From Burkholderiaceae bacterium (GTDB lineage: Bacteria; Pseudomonadota; Gammaproteobacteria; Burkholderiales; Burkholderiaceae_D), in assembly GCA_004298905.1 (NCBI GenBank), contig SCTK01000005.1:62001-126000 (forward strand): DNA of 64,000 nucleotides, written 5' to 3'. This document shows positions 30,587-39,870 of the stretch, piece by piece. The position numbers and the translations under genes are program-made. A model generated the notes under the pieces. It searched no databases, was not told where the DNA came from, and saw only the letters and a program-made list of their open reading frames with translations. How positions within the stretch are numbered: the stretch's first letter is position 1; every line of letters starts with the position of its first letter.

Positions 30587-31096
30587 ATGCTCGATCAAGA
30601 CACTATCTTCATGCGCCAGGCGCTCGATCAGGGGCACAACGCCTGGACTTTGGGAGAAGTGCCTGTGGGCGCGGTATTGATTCGCGATGGCAAGGTGGTC
30701 GCCACCGGTTTCAATCAACCCATCGGCACGCACGATCCAACCGCGCATGCCGAGATCATGGCGCTGCGTGCGGCAGCAGAATCGTTGGGCAACTACCGGC
30801 TGACAGGTTGCGAACTCTATGTCACGCTTGAGCCTTGTGCGATGTGTGTGGGGGCGATGCTGCATGCGCGCCTGAAGCGCGTTGTATTCGGCGCTTTCGA
30901 TCCCAAGACAGGCGCGGCGGGTAGTGTGGTGAATCTTTTTTCGGAAGCGCAACTGAATCACCAGACTGAAGTTCAAGGCGGCGTGCTGGCAGAAGCCTGC
31001 GGACAAATGCTGAAGGATTTCTTTACCGAGCGCAGGAAAAATGCGAAGAACAATCGCACAGAAGAAGATTCCGATCTGATGGAAGACGAATTGTGA
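30587..31096 (+). CDS. tadA: tRNA-specific adenosine deaminase
   Basis: Deaminates A34 of tRNA-Arg(ACG) to inosine. The zinc site and proton shuttle are His54 and Glu56 in the HAEIMALR motif, and Cys84 and Cys87 in PCAMCVGAMLHARL. Length 169 is typical. The ATG at 30587 is preferred over a TTG 15 bases earlier that overlaps ndh. The C-terminal tail is charged. The stop overlaps the ldcA GTG start. Confidence 0.95.
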   Translation: MLDQDTIFMRQALDQGHNAWTLGEVPVGAVLIRDGKVVATGFNQPIGTHDPTAHAEIMALRAAAESLGNYRLTGCELYVTLEPCAMCVGAMLHARLKRVVFGAFDPKTGAAGSVVNLFSEAQLNHQTEVQGGVLAEACGQMLKDFFTERRKNAKNNRTEEDSDLMEDEL

Positions 31097-32016
31097 GCAC
31101 AGATTTTTCTTTACCGGGTTTGGGTATCGGCATCATTGCGCCGTCGGGGGCATTGCCCGAGCCCGAAGCACTCGACCGTGCCCAGGCACGACTGATGGCC
31201 GCAGGCGCGCAACTCAAGGTGAGCGCGCAAGCGTGCACGCAGTATCAGCGTTTCGCCGGCGACGATCTTGTGCGCCTATCGGCGTTGCACGAATATCTCG
31301 ACGATCCCGCAGTGCAGTTGATTCTTGCCGCACGCGGTGGCTATGGTTTGACGCGGCTGTTGCCGCAGATCGATTTTGCGCGCCTTGCCGCCAGCGGAAA
31401 ATGGCTGGCGGGCCACAGCGATTTCAACACCCTGCAACTGGCGCTGCTGGCGCAAACCGGTGCGCCCAGCCTGGTGGGGCCGATGGCGTGTTACGACTTC
31501 GGCGCGCTTGAAACCAATGCCGATTGTCTGCGCTGGTTCGCGCAAGCGTTGGGTAGACAGACGGTGCAAGTGCAGTGGCAAACCACGGCAGAAAGAATCT
31601 CGGCTGAAGGAACGCTGTGGGGCGGTAATCTGTCGGTACTCGTGAGCTTGCTCGGCACCCCTTATTTTCCACAGATCGAGCGCGGTATTTTGTTTCTCGA
31701 AGACATCAACGAGCACCCCTACCGCATCGAACGCATGTTGCTGCAATTGCAGCATGCCGGTGTGCTGGATCGTCAGCACGCCATCCTGCTTGGCGATTTT
31801 TCCAGCTATCGCTTGACCGAATATGACGCGGGCTATGATTTGCCAACCGCTTTCGCCGCCGTGGCTCAGCGTTGCTCTGCGCCGCTTGTTTCCGGTCTGC
31901 CGTTCGGCCATTGCGCGCGCAAGGCCAGTCTGCCGATGGGACCTGCTGCGACGCTGGAAGTACGCGATCAAAATGCCACATTGACATTTGCCGGCCTGGA
32001 CCTCCTGCCCGCCTGA
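31093..32016 (+). CDS. ldcA: LD-carboxypeptidase (peptidase S66)
   Basis: Cytoplasmic serine peptidase that removes the terminal D-Ala from recycled muropeptide tetrapeptides. The Ser-Glu-His triad reads as Ser109 in AGHSDFNTL, Glu203 in LFLEDINEHPY and His273 in LPFGHCARKAS. Length 307. It begins with GTG overlapping the tadA stop by 4 bases. A small CCCGC/GCGGG hairpin (32008-32021) straddles its stop codon in the short gap to the converging prpD gene. Confidence 0.92.
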   Translation: MSTDFSLPGLGIGIIAPSGALPEPEALDRAQARLMAAGAQLKVSAQACTQYQRFAGDDLVRLSALHEYLDDPAVQLILAARGGYGLTRLLPQIDFARLAASGKWLAGHSDFNTLQLALLAQTGAPSLVGPMACYDFGALETNADCLRWFAQALGRQTVQVQWQTTAERISAEGTLWGGNLSVLVSLLGTPYFPQIERGILFLEDINEHPYRIERMLLQLQHAGVLDRQHAILLGDFSSYRLTEYDAGYDLPTAFAAVAQRCSAPLVSGLPFGHCARKASLPMGPAATLEVRDQNATLTFAGLDLLPA

Positions 32017-32028
32017 GCGGGACGGCAC

Positions 32029-33480
32029 TCAGATCACATACAGATCCACATACGCATTGACCGGCATCGCTTCCAGTTTTTTCTGGTCGAGCGATGCTTC
32101 GAGAATTGCCTGCTGCTGTTCGGCCGGAAAGCGGCGCGCGAGGTGGGTCTTGAATTTTTCCATCAGCAGCGGAATGCCTTCCTGGCGGCGATTCTTGTGG
32201 CCGATAGGGTATTCGTACACGATCTCTTTCAGCTTTCCTCCATCCTTGAATTCGACGGTCAGCGCATTGGCAATCGAGCGTTTTTCCGGGTCGTGATAGT
32301 CGCGCGTGAATTGCGGGTCTTCCACGCAGACAATTTTTTCGCGCAGGGCGTCGATGCGTGGATCGCGCGCAATATCGTCTTCATAATCGGCGGCGGCCAA
32401 ACGCCCGAACAGGATGGGTACGGCCACCATGTATTGCATGCAATGGTCGCGGTCGGCCGGATTGTCGAGCGGGCCGTGCTTGTCGATGATGCGGAGGCAG
32501 GCTTCGTGGGTGCGGATGGTGATCTGCTTGATGTCATCGGTGGACTTGCCCTGCGTGGCAAGCTGGCGATGACTTTCCATCGCACACTCGACAGCGGTTT
32601 GCGCATGAAACTCGGCCGGGAAGGAAATCTTGAACAGCACGTTCTCCATCACGTAAGAACCATAAGGCCGCTGAAACTTGAACGGCTGGCCCTTGAACAG
32701 CACATCGTAAAAGCCCCAGGTCTTGGCGGTGAGCACCGAGGGATAACCCATCTCGCCCGTTTTGGCGATAAGTGCCAGACGTACCGCGCGTGAAGTGGCA
32801 TCGCCTGCCGCCCAGCTTTTGCGCGAGCCGGTGTTAGGTGCGTGACGATAGGTGCGCAGCGGGTGTCCATCGACCCAGGCGAGCGATAGGGCATTGATGA
32901 TTTGCTCGCGCGACAGGCCCAGCATTTCAGCCACCACCGCAGTGGAAGCGACCTTCACCAGCACCACATGATCGAGGCCCACTTTGTTGAAAGAATTTTC
33001 CAGCGCAATGCAGCCCTGAATTTCATGCGCCTTGATCATCGCCGTCAGCACATCCTTCATCGTCAGCGGTTTCTTCCCAGCCGCCATCGCATTGCGCGAC
33101 AACCAATCGGCGGTCGCGAGTATGCCGCCGAGGTTGTCGGAAGGGTGGCCCCATTCCGCTGCCAGCCAGGTATCGTTGAAATCGAGCCAGCGAATCATCG
33201 CGCCGATATTGAAGGCGGCCTGTACTGGATCGAGCTGGAAGGATGTGCCCGGCACCTTGGCACCGTTAGGTACCACGGTGCCGGGCACGATGGGACCCAG
33301 CAGTTTGGTACAGGCCGGATATTCCAGCGCTTCCAATCCGCAGCCCAGCGTGTCGATCAGGCAGTGGCGCGCGGTTTCATAAGCGAGCGGGCTGGCAATA
33401 TCTTGTCGCAACACATAGTCGGCGATATCGACCAGCACTTGATCGGGTTCGGGGCGCACATTGCTGATGTGAGATGGCAT
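32029..33480 (-). CDS. prpD: 2-methylcitrate dehydratase (MmgE/PrpD family)
   Basis: Dehydrates 2-methylcitrate in the methylcitrate cycle for propionyl-CoA. The 483-residue protein follows the PrpD pattern: [22 protein letters not shown] at the start, then [25 protein letters not shown], which holds the conserved Asp/His-rich region. The C-terminal [16 protein letters not shown] is typical of PrpD itself rather than distant MmgE proteins. It is 20 bases downstream of prpC in one operon. Confidence 0.93.
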   Translation of the reverse strand: MPSHISNVRPEPDQVLVDIADYVLRQDIASPLAYETARHCLIDTLGCGLEALEYPACTKLLGPIVPGTVVPNGAKVPGTSFQLDPVQAAFNIGAMIRWLDFNDTWLAAEWGHPSDNLGGILATADWLSRNAMAAGKKPLTMKDVLTAMIKAHEIQGCIALENSFNKVGLDHVVLVKVASTAVVAEMLGLSREQIINALSLAWVDGHPLRTYRHAPNTGSRKSWAAGDATSRAVRLALIAKTGEMGYPSVLTAKTWGFYDVLFKGQPFKFQRPYGSYVMENVLFKISFPAEFHAQTAVECAMESHRQLATQGKSTDDIKQITIRTHEACLRIIDKHGPLDNPADRDHCMQYMVAVPILFGRLAAADYEDDIARDPRIDALREKIVCVEDPQFTRDYHDPEKRSIANALTVEFKDGGKLKEIVYEYPIGHKNRRQEGIPLLMEKFKTHLARRFPAEQQQAILEASLDQKKLEAMPVNAYVDLYVI

Positions 33481-33500
33481 AGGTTCTCTGTGCTTTGAAC

Positions 33501-34652
33501 TTAACTGCGCTGATTCAATGGTACGAACGGCAAATCTTCCGGCCCTGTGTAATTCGCGCTGGGGCGAATGATCTTGTTGTCGATGCGTTGTTCGATGGCG
33601 TGCGCGGCCCAGCCGGTAGTGCGCGCGATGACGAAGAGGGGGGTGAACATGGCGGTGGGGATGCCCATCAAGCGATAGCTGACCGCCGAGAACCAGTCGA
33701 GATTGGGGAACATGTTCTTGATGTCGTGCATCGTTGTCTCCAAGCGCTCCGCGACATTGAACATGGTCATGTCGCCCGCCGCTTGCGCGAGTGTGCGCGC
33801 CACTTCCTTGATGATGGTGTTGCGCGGGTCGGCCAGTGTATAGACCGGATGACCGAAACCGATGATGACTTCATGGTTGGCGACACGGCGGCGAATGTCG
33901 GCGTCGGCTTCGTCCGGGCTGCGATAGCGCAGCTGAATTTCGCACGCCACTTCGTTGGCGCCGCCATGCCGCGGGCCGCGCAGCGCGCCGATGGCGCCGG
34001 TCACGGCCGAATACAAATCCGAACCGGTGCTGGCAATCACGCGCGCGGCAAAGGTGGAGGCGTTGAATTCGTGTTCGGCATAGAGAATCAGGCTGGTGTG
34101 CATGGCGCGCAGCCACAGCGCGGACGGCGCGGTGCCATGCAGCAGGTGGAGGAAATAACCGGCAATCGAATCTTCTTCCGATTCCAGCGCGATGCGCGTG
34201 CCGTGCTGCGAATAGTGGTGCCAATACAGCAGAATGCCCGGCAGGCAGGCGATCAAGCGGTCGGCAATTTCGCGCGCGCCTTCAGCGCTGTGATCGCTGT
34301 GTTCCGGCTCGGTACTTCCCAGGGCGGAAACGCCGGTACGCAAGACATCCATCGGGTGCGCGCTGCACGGCAAGGCTTCGAGTATGGTCAATACATTCTG
34401 TGGCAGGCGCCGTAGCGATTGCAGGCGGGCCACGTAGGCGGCCAATTCACTGGCCGTGGGCAGCTTCTCGTGAATCAGCAGATAGGCGATTTCTTCGAAG
34501 GTGCAGGCGTCGGCAATATCGAGAATGTCATAGCCGCGATAGTGCAGCTCCTTGCCGTTGCGGCCCACGGTGCACAGAGCGGTATTGCCCGCCGGGATAC
34601 CCGACAGGGCAACGGATTTTTTCGGCGTGGAACGGGCGAGCGGGTCTGACAT
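33501..34652 (-). CDS. prpC: 2-methylcitrate synthase
   Basis: Condenses propionyl-CoA with oxaloacetate. It is a 383-residue citrate-synthase-fold enzyme of the short type: [16 protein letters not shown] carries the first catalytic His, GPRHGGANE follows, [13 protein letters not shown] contains the second His, and the catalytic Asp is in NLDWFSA. The close link with prpD favours methylcitrate over citrate synthase. prpB, acnD/prpF and a regulator are not nearby, so the rest of the pathway must lie elsewhere. Confidence 0.93.
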   Translation of the reverse strand: MSDPLARSTPKKSVALSGIPAGNTALCTVGRNGKELHYRGYDILDIADACTFEEIAYLLIHEKLPTASELAAYVARLQSLRRLPQNVLTILEALPCSAHPMDVLRTGVSALGSTEPEHSDHSAEGAREIADRLIACLPGILLYWHHYSQHGTRIALESEEDSIAGYFLHLLHGTAPSALWLRAMHTSLILYAEHEFNASTFAARVIASTGSDLYSAVTGAIGALRGPRHGGANEVACEIQLRYRSPDEADADIRRRVANHEVIIGFGHPVYTLADPRNTIIKEVARTLAQAAGDMTMFNVAERLETTMHDIKNMFPNLDWFSAVSYRLMGIPTAMFTPLFVIARTTGWAAHAIEQRIDNKIIRPSANYTGPEDLPFVPLNQRS

Positions 34653-34738
34653 GCCGGTCTCCTGCGAAGGGTGCGGGATCGCTACGACCCAGCATATCCC
34701 TCATTGCACAAATTGCGCAATGTCTTTACAAACTGTCC

Positions 34739-35203
34739 TTACAAAAAACGGTCGAGAATTTTGCGGCTGTGTTTGTCCAGCGCCATCAGATCGCGCACCA
34801 GAAAATGGATGCCGTGGTTGTCGACGATCAGCAGGGTGTGTGCGCCGATGCGGCGGATGTCTTCTTCGCCGCGCAGGATGAAATGGGTCTCGCCACGGTC
34901 GGTGGCAATGTTCCAGGTGCAGGGGGTGGCGTAACTGCTGACCGTGTGAATGCGCTGGATTTCCGGCATGAATTCGCGGCTGCGCAATTCTTCTTCGATC
35001 AGGGTGCGCTGTTCTGCGGGCAGATCGCTCAGGCGCTCGACCCAGGCGATTTCGTGGCCGTCTTCACTGAGCAGCGCGATGCCATCGGTGGGCGCTTGAA
35101 TCGGGAAGGCACGCACCGGAGCGACGCCGGTATGCACGGTACCGTCGGGTTGCGTCAGCACCAGACGGCCAAAGGGGTTGCGTGTGAGCTGGAAAGAACT
35201 CAT
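34739..35203 (-). CDS. Cyanophycin-locus DUF1854 protein
   Basis: A 154-residue soluble protein without signal peptide. FQLTRNPFGRLVLTQPDG near the N-terminus, GHEIAWVERLSDLP and the C-terminal THFILRGEEDIRRIG with LLIVDNHGIHFLVRDL fit DUF1854. Its start overlaps the stop of the ABC transporter gene (ATGA). Families of this type are found next to cyanophycin synthetase genes, and here the pair is divergent from cphA'/cphA. The biochemical role is unknown; a part in regulating or partnering the transporter is inference. Confidence 0.78.
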   Translation of the reverse strand: MSSFQLTRNPFGRLVLTQPDGTVHTGVAPVRAFPIQAPTDGIALLSEDGHEIAWVERLSDLPAEQRTLIEEELRSREFMPEIQRIHTVSSYATPCTWNIATDRGETHFILRGEEDIRRIGAHTLLIVDNHGIHFLVRDLMALDKHSRKILDRFL

Positions 35204-37479
35204 GCCGATTCTCCGCCGCTTTCGCCGCCACTAACGAGCAGATCCGCATGGCGCGCCTGCGCTTGATAGAGCCGGTAGTACGCGCCTTGGCTAGCCATCA
35301 AATCTTCATGACGACCTTCTTCAACCACCTGGCCGCGATCCAGCACCACCAAGCGGTCGGCACGTTGCAGGGTGGACAGCCGGTGCGCGATGGCAATGGT
35401 GGTGCGGCCATGCACAAGATTGTCGAGCGCTTTCTGAATTTCTTTTTCCGTTTCCGAGTCGACCGAGGAGGTCGCTTCGTCGAGTATCAAGATGCGCGGG
35501 TCGATCAGCAGGGCGCGCGCAATCGAAATGCGCTGACGCTCACCGCCGGACAAGCCCTGACCGCGTTCACCGACCATCGAGTCGTACCCCTGCGGCAAGC
35601 GCAGGATGAATTCGTGGGCATGCGCGGCACGCGCGGCGGCAATGATTTCGGCACGGGTGGCGTGCGGTTTGCCATAGGCAATGTTTTCCGCGATGGTGCC
35701 AAAAAATAAAAAGGGTTCCTGCAATACCAGACCGATGTTGCGCCGGTAATCGGCCACAGGGAAACTGCGAATATCGACGCCATCGACCAGGATTGCGCCT
35801 TCGGACACATCGTAGAAGCGGCAGATCAAATTCACCAACGTGCTCTTGCCGGAACCGCTGTGACCGACCAGCCCCACCATTTCGCCGGGCGCTATGTTGA
35901 GGTTGATGCCGCGATTGACGGCGCGATTGCCGTAGCGAAAACCGACCGCGCGCAATTCGATGCGTCCCTCGATCTCCTTGAGTGCGACCGGCTGCGCCGG
36001 TTCCGGCACGCTGGAAACGTGGTCGAGAATATCGAAAATTCGTTTCGCCGCCGACGCCGATTTTTGCGTGACCGAGACGATGCGGCTCATCGAATCCAGC
36101 CGTCCGTAGAAACGGCTGATATAGGCGATGAAGGCCGTCAGCACACCGACGGTAATCTGTCCGTGCGCCACCTGCCAGATACCGAAGGCCCACACCACCA
36201 GCAAGCCGATCTCGGTCAGCAGCGATACGGTGGGCGAGAACAGCGCCCAGATTTTATTGAGCCGGTCGTTGACGGCGAGGTTGTGCTGGTTGGCGGTGCG
36301 AAAGCGCGCCGCTTCGCGCGCCTCTTGCGCAAAGGCTTTCACCACGCGGATGCCGGGAATGGTGTCGGCCAGCACGTTGGTGACTTCGCTCCAGACGCGA
36401 TCGATTTTTTCGAAACCGGTGCGCAAACGGTAGCGCACGAAATGAATCATCCAGGCGATGAAGGGCAGGGGCACCAGCGTTACCAGCGCCAGCCAGGGAT
36501 TGATCGAAAGCAGGATCGCCGCCGTCATCACAATCATCAGCACATCGGTGGCGAAGTCCAACAGATGCAGGGAGAGAAACACACAGATGCGATCACTCTC
36601 GCTGCCGATGCGCGACATCAGATCTCCCGTGCGCTTGCCACCGAAATATTCCAGCGATAGCCGCAGCAAGTGATCGTAAGTGGTCGTGCGCAGATCGGCG
36701 CCGATGCGTTCCGACACCAGCGCAAGGATGTAGGTCTTGGCCCAGCTCAAGCCCCAAGCCAGCAGTGCCGCTCCCAGCAAGCCGGAGAGATACAGCGTGA
36801 CCAGCATCGGGTCAATGGTCTGGCCGTTCTGGTAGGGAATCAATACCTTGTCCATCAAGGGCATGGCCAGATAAGGCGGCACCATGCTGGCGGCAGTACC
36901 GAACAGAGTCAGCATGAAACCGGCCAGCAATTGGCCCCGATAGGGACGGGCAAACCGCCACAGCCGGAACAAAGTCCAGGTTGAAGGCGGTGTGTGGATC
37001 ACCTTGGCGCAGACCGGGCATTCATCTTGCTCTGGTTCCAGCGGCGCCTTGCAACTGGGGCAGAGGTTTTGCTCGTCGACGGCCGGCGGCTGACCGCTCA
37101 CGTGGCTGTCGCATTGCTGGGTAAATTGCTCCAGCAGGCGCATGGCGTGAAGATTCTGGCCCAGGGTAAAGCGCCAGCTGGCCAGCAAGCCTTGCGTATC
37201 GACCAGTTCCAGACGGCCGACGCCTGCATGATCATGGTGCTTGAGGGCCAAACCGGTGCGATAAGGCCAGCTTGTCCAACCGCTTGCTCCCGGGGCCTGG
37301 CTCAGCAGGCGCAGGTCGGTCACCGCCAGCCGCCCGGGCGCAAAACGAAGTTGGCCATCCAGGTCAACCGAAAGCGTCGCCAGAACGTTTTCCCCGGGTT
37401 GCAGTGGGAGTCCGGTTTGCACATCCCAAGGCGGATCTAAAGCATCCTGCGGCTGGGTGGCTGAAGGTTCGATTATCAT
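35200..37479 (-). CDS. Cyanophycin-associated ABC transporter (fused TMD-NBD) with N-terminal zinc ribbon
   Basis: A 759-residue exporter-type ABC half-transporter. Residues 1-130 are a soluble domain resembling the DUF1854 partner's context. Residues 140-157 hold a zinc ribbon (Cys140, Cys143, Cys154, Cys157 in LCPSCK and ECPVCAK). Six membrane helices span about 180-460, followed by an ATPase with Walker A GLVGHSGSGKSTLVNL, signature LSGGERQR and Walker B ILILDEATSSVDSETEKE. The ATG at 37479 is chosen; a longer in-frame start would run into the cphA' promoter region. The substrate is unknown; an amino-acid- or peptide-related solute is possible. Confidence 0.8.
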   Translation of the reverse strand: MIIEPSATQPQDALDPPWDVQTGLPLQPGENVLATLSVDLDGQLRFAPGRLAVTDLRLLSQAPGASGWTSWPYRTGLALKHHDHAGVGRLELVDTQGLLASWRFTLGQNLHAMRLLEQFTQQCDSHVSGQPPAVDEQNLCPSCKAPLEPEQDECPVCAKVIHTPPSTWTLFRLWRFARPYRGQLLAGFMLTLFGTAASMVPPYLAMPLMDKVLIPYQNGQTIDPMLVTLYLSGLLGAALLAWGLSWAKTYILALVSERIGADLRTTTYDHLLRLSLEYFGGKRTGDLMSRIGSESDRICVFLSLHLLDFATDVLMIVMTAAILLSINPWLALVTLVPLPFIAWMIHFVRYRLRTGFEKIDRVWSEVTNVLADTIPGIRVVKAFAQEAREAARFRTANQHNLAVNDRLNKIWALFSPTVSLLTEIGLLVVWAFGIWQVAHGQITVGVLTAFIAYISRFYGRLDSMSRIVSVTQKSASAAKRIFDILDHVSSVPEPAQPVALKEIEGRIELRAVGFRYGNRAVNRGINLNIAPGEMVGLVGHSGSGKSTLVNLICRFYDVSEGAILVDGVDIRSFPVADYRRNIGLVLQEPFLFFGTIAENIAYGKPHATRAEIIAAARAAHAHEFILRLPQGYDSMVGERGQGLSGGERQRISIARALLIDPRILILDEATSSVDSETEKEIQKALDNLVHGRTTIAIAHRLSTLQRADRLVVLDRGQVVEEGRHEDLMASQGAYYRLYQAQARHADLLVSGGESGGESA

Positions 37480-37651
37480 TGCGGACTTGGAAAAATGGTG
37501 CAGGGCAGTTGAATTACAGCGGCCGGATTGCCGTAAACAGGCATTAACGGTTGAACAGAGAAAAGGATGACGTAGCAGCAAACCGAAGTGGCGGCGAGTA
37601 TATCGGAAGTCTCGCAAAGCAGCCCGCACGGGGTTTGACAGCACCAGCAAC

Positions 37652-39838
37652 ATGAACAAAAAGAGAAACATTGAATTTTTGCGCATCACTCATTTGCGCG
37701 GCCCCAATATCTGGACCTATCGCCCCGTGATCGAAGCCTGGGTCGATATCGGCGAGTTGGAAGATTTTCCCTCCAATAAAATTCCCGGCCTGTATGAGCG
37801 CTTGACCGCCTGGTTGCCCGGGCTGATCGAGCATCGCTGTGGCGTCGGCGAACGCGGCGGTTTTCTGCAGCGGCTGCAGGAAGGCACCTGGGCGGCGCAT
37901 ATCCTCGAACACGTGGTGTTGGAACTGCAAAACATGGCGGGCATGCGCACCGGTTTTGGCAAGGCGCGCCAGACCTGCGATCACGGCATTTACAAAGTGG
38001 CTTTCCGCACGCGGCAGGAACAGGTCGGCCGTGCCGCTTTGCACGCGGGGCGCACATTGCTGATGGCCGCGATTGACGATCAACCTTGCGATGTCGCGGC
38101 CATGGTCCAGCACCTGAGCGAGCAGGTCGATGCGTTGTGTCTGGGTCCGAGTACGGCGCATATCGTCGATGCTGCCACCGAGCGCAGCATTCCCTTCATT
38201 CGTCTGAACACAGGCAATCTGGTGCAACTGGGTTACGGTGCCCAGCAGCGGCGCATCTGGACAGCGGAGACCGACCGCACCAGTGCGATTGCCGAAGGCA
38301 TTTCCACCGACAAGGATTTGACCAAATCGTTGTTGCAATCCTGTGGCGTGCCGGTGCCGGAGGGGCGCATCGTGGACAGTGTGGAAGATGCCTGGGAAGC
38401 GGCCGAGGAGATTGGACTGCCGGTAGCGGTCAAACCGTGTGACGGCAACCATGGCCGCGGCGTATCGCTCGACTTGACGACGCGTGCAGACATCGATGCG
38501 GCCTATCACCTGGCCAACCGCAAAGGTGGCGGTGGCGTGATCGTCGAACAATTCATTCCAGGCAACGAGCACCGCGTCCTGGTGGTCGGTACGCAAGTCG
38601 TCGCTGCCGCGCGCGGCGAAACGGCCTGGGTCACGGGTGACGGGGTCTCGACCGTACAGCAGCTGGTCGATACGCAGCTCAACAGCGATCTGCGCCGTGG
38701 CGAAGGCGAAGAATTTCCGCTTGGTATCATCAAGCCCGACATCGCCGCTGAAATCATTCTCGATCTGGAACGTCAGGGCCTGACCGCGCAAGCCGTCCCG
38801 GCCAAGGACAGGCGCGTGCTGATCCAGCGCAACGGCAATGTCGCTTTCGATGTCACCGATCAAGTGCACCCCACCATCGCCGCCGCAGCGTGTCTGGCCG
38901 CGCGCGTGGTCGGACTGGATATTGCCGGAGTCGATCTGGTGGTTGAAGACATTTCCCGCCCGCTGACGCAGCAGCGGGGCGCCATCATCGAAGTCAACGC
39001 CGGTCCCGGCCTGCTGGCGCATCTCAAACCCGCAGCAGGTGAACCACGCAATGTCGGCGCTGCCATCGTCGAACATTTGTTTGCGTCGAAAGCTGCGCAA
39101 CCCCACAGCGGGCGCATTCCCATCGTCGGCATCACCGGCACGCAAGGCACCGCGCTGATCGCCCAACTGACGGCGTGGCTGCTGCATATCGATGGCAAGC
39201 ATGCCGGCCTGGCTTGCGGCGCGGGGCTGTATCTGAACGGCCGTCTGGTCACTGCAGGCGACAACAGCCACTGGGAAGCGGGCCAGCGTTTGCTGATCAA
39301 CCGCAATGTGCAGGCCGCCGTATTCGAACACAGTGCGCGCAACATTCTGACCGAGGGGCTGGCCTATGATCGTTGCCAAGTGGGTGTCGTCACGGATTTG
39401 CAGGGCCACGAAAGTCTGTCCGAGTTTTACATACGTGAACCGGAACAGATGCATCAGATCGTGCGCACCCAGATCGATGTTGTGCTGTCCGAAGGCATGG
39501 CTGTGCTCAATGCCGACGATGCGCGCGTGGTGGAACTGGGCGAGCTGTGCGACGGTGCGGTGATTTTCTATGGCAGAGCACATGACAACCCGGTGCTGCT
39601 TCAGCACCGTGCGCAGCAGGGACGCGTGGTGTTGCTGCGCGATGCGCAGATCGTGCTGGCGCACGGTGATAAGGAAACCGTGCTGCTGCCACTGGACAAA
39701 CTGAAACCGGCCAAAGCGGCACAGCCGGAAGCCGTCATGGCCGCAGTCGCTGCGGCCTGGGCACTGGACATTGCACCGGAATTGATTGCGGGCGGCTTGC
39801 GCACGTTCAACTCGAAACCGTCACCGACACCGTACTGA
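37652..39838 (+). CDS. cphA': Cyanophycin synthetase-like protein CphA' with degenerate Mur-ligase half
   Basis: A 728-residue paralogue of the downstream CphA. The N-terminal domain (ITHLRGPNIWTYRPVIEAW) and ATP-grasp domain (about 220-470, GLPVAVKPCDGNHGRGV, then IIEVNAGPGLLAHL) look intact. The Mur-ligase-like half is damaged: the P-loop position reads GITGTQGTAL near 492-500, lacking the Lys-Thr of GTNGKT. The chain ends at GLRTFNSKPSPTPY, where CphA continues for about 140 more residues. It may add only Asp, or act as a partner of CphA. It lies 32 bases upstream of cphA and divergent from the ABC gene. Confidence 0.85.
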   Translation: MNKKRNIEFLRITHLRGPNIWTYRPVIEAWVDIGELEDFPSNKIPGLYERLTAWLPGLIEHRCGVGERGGFLQRLQEGTWAAHILEHVVLELQNMAGMRTGFGKARQTCDHGIYKVAFRTRQEQVGRAALHAGRTLLMAAIDDQPCDVAAMVQHLSEQVDALCLGPSTAHIVDAATERSIPFIRLNTGNLVQLGYGAQQRRIWTAETDRTSAIAEGISTDKDLTKSLLQSCGVPVPEGRIVDSVEDAWEAAEEIGLPVAVKPCDGNHGRGVSLDLTTRADIDAAYHLANRKGGGGVIVEQFIPGNEHRVLVVGTQVVAAARGETAWVTGDGVSTVQQLVDTQLNSDLRRGEGEEFPLGIIKPDIAAEIILDLERQGLTAQAVPAKDRRVLIQRNGNVAFDVTDQVHPTIAAAACLAARVVGLDIAGVDLVVEDISRPLTQQRGAIIEVNAGPGLLAHLKPAAGEPRNVGAAIVEHLFASKAAQPHSGRIPIVGITGTQGTALIAQLTAWLLHIDGKHAGLACGAGLYLNGRLVTAGDNSHWEAGQRLLINRNVQAAVFEHSARNILTEGLAYDRCQVGVVTDLQGHESLSEFYIREPEQMHQIVRTQIDVVLSEGMAVLNADDARVVELGELCDGAVIFYGRAHDNPVLLQHRAQQGRVVLLRDAQIVLAHGDKETVLLPLDKLKPAKAAQPEAVMAAVAAAWALDIAPELIAGGLRTFNSKPSPTPY

Positions 39839-39870
39839 TTTATCGCTTACTGAAACAGGATTCTTGTCTC

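Noticed and set aside
31093-32016. Cyanophycinase, because of the nearby cyanophycin locus
   Set aside because: The Ser-Glu-His pattern and flanking motifs are those of peptidase S66 LD-carboxypeptidase, not the S51 family of cyanophycinase.
37544-39664. A 706-codon minus-strand open frame opposite cphA'
   Set aside because: Low-complexity His/Arg/Gln/Asp composition, no ribosome-binding site and full overlap with a well-supported gene mark it as a shadow frame.
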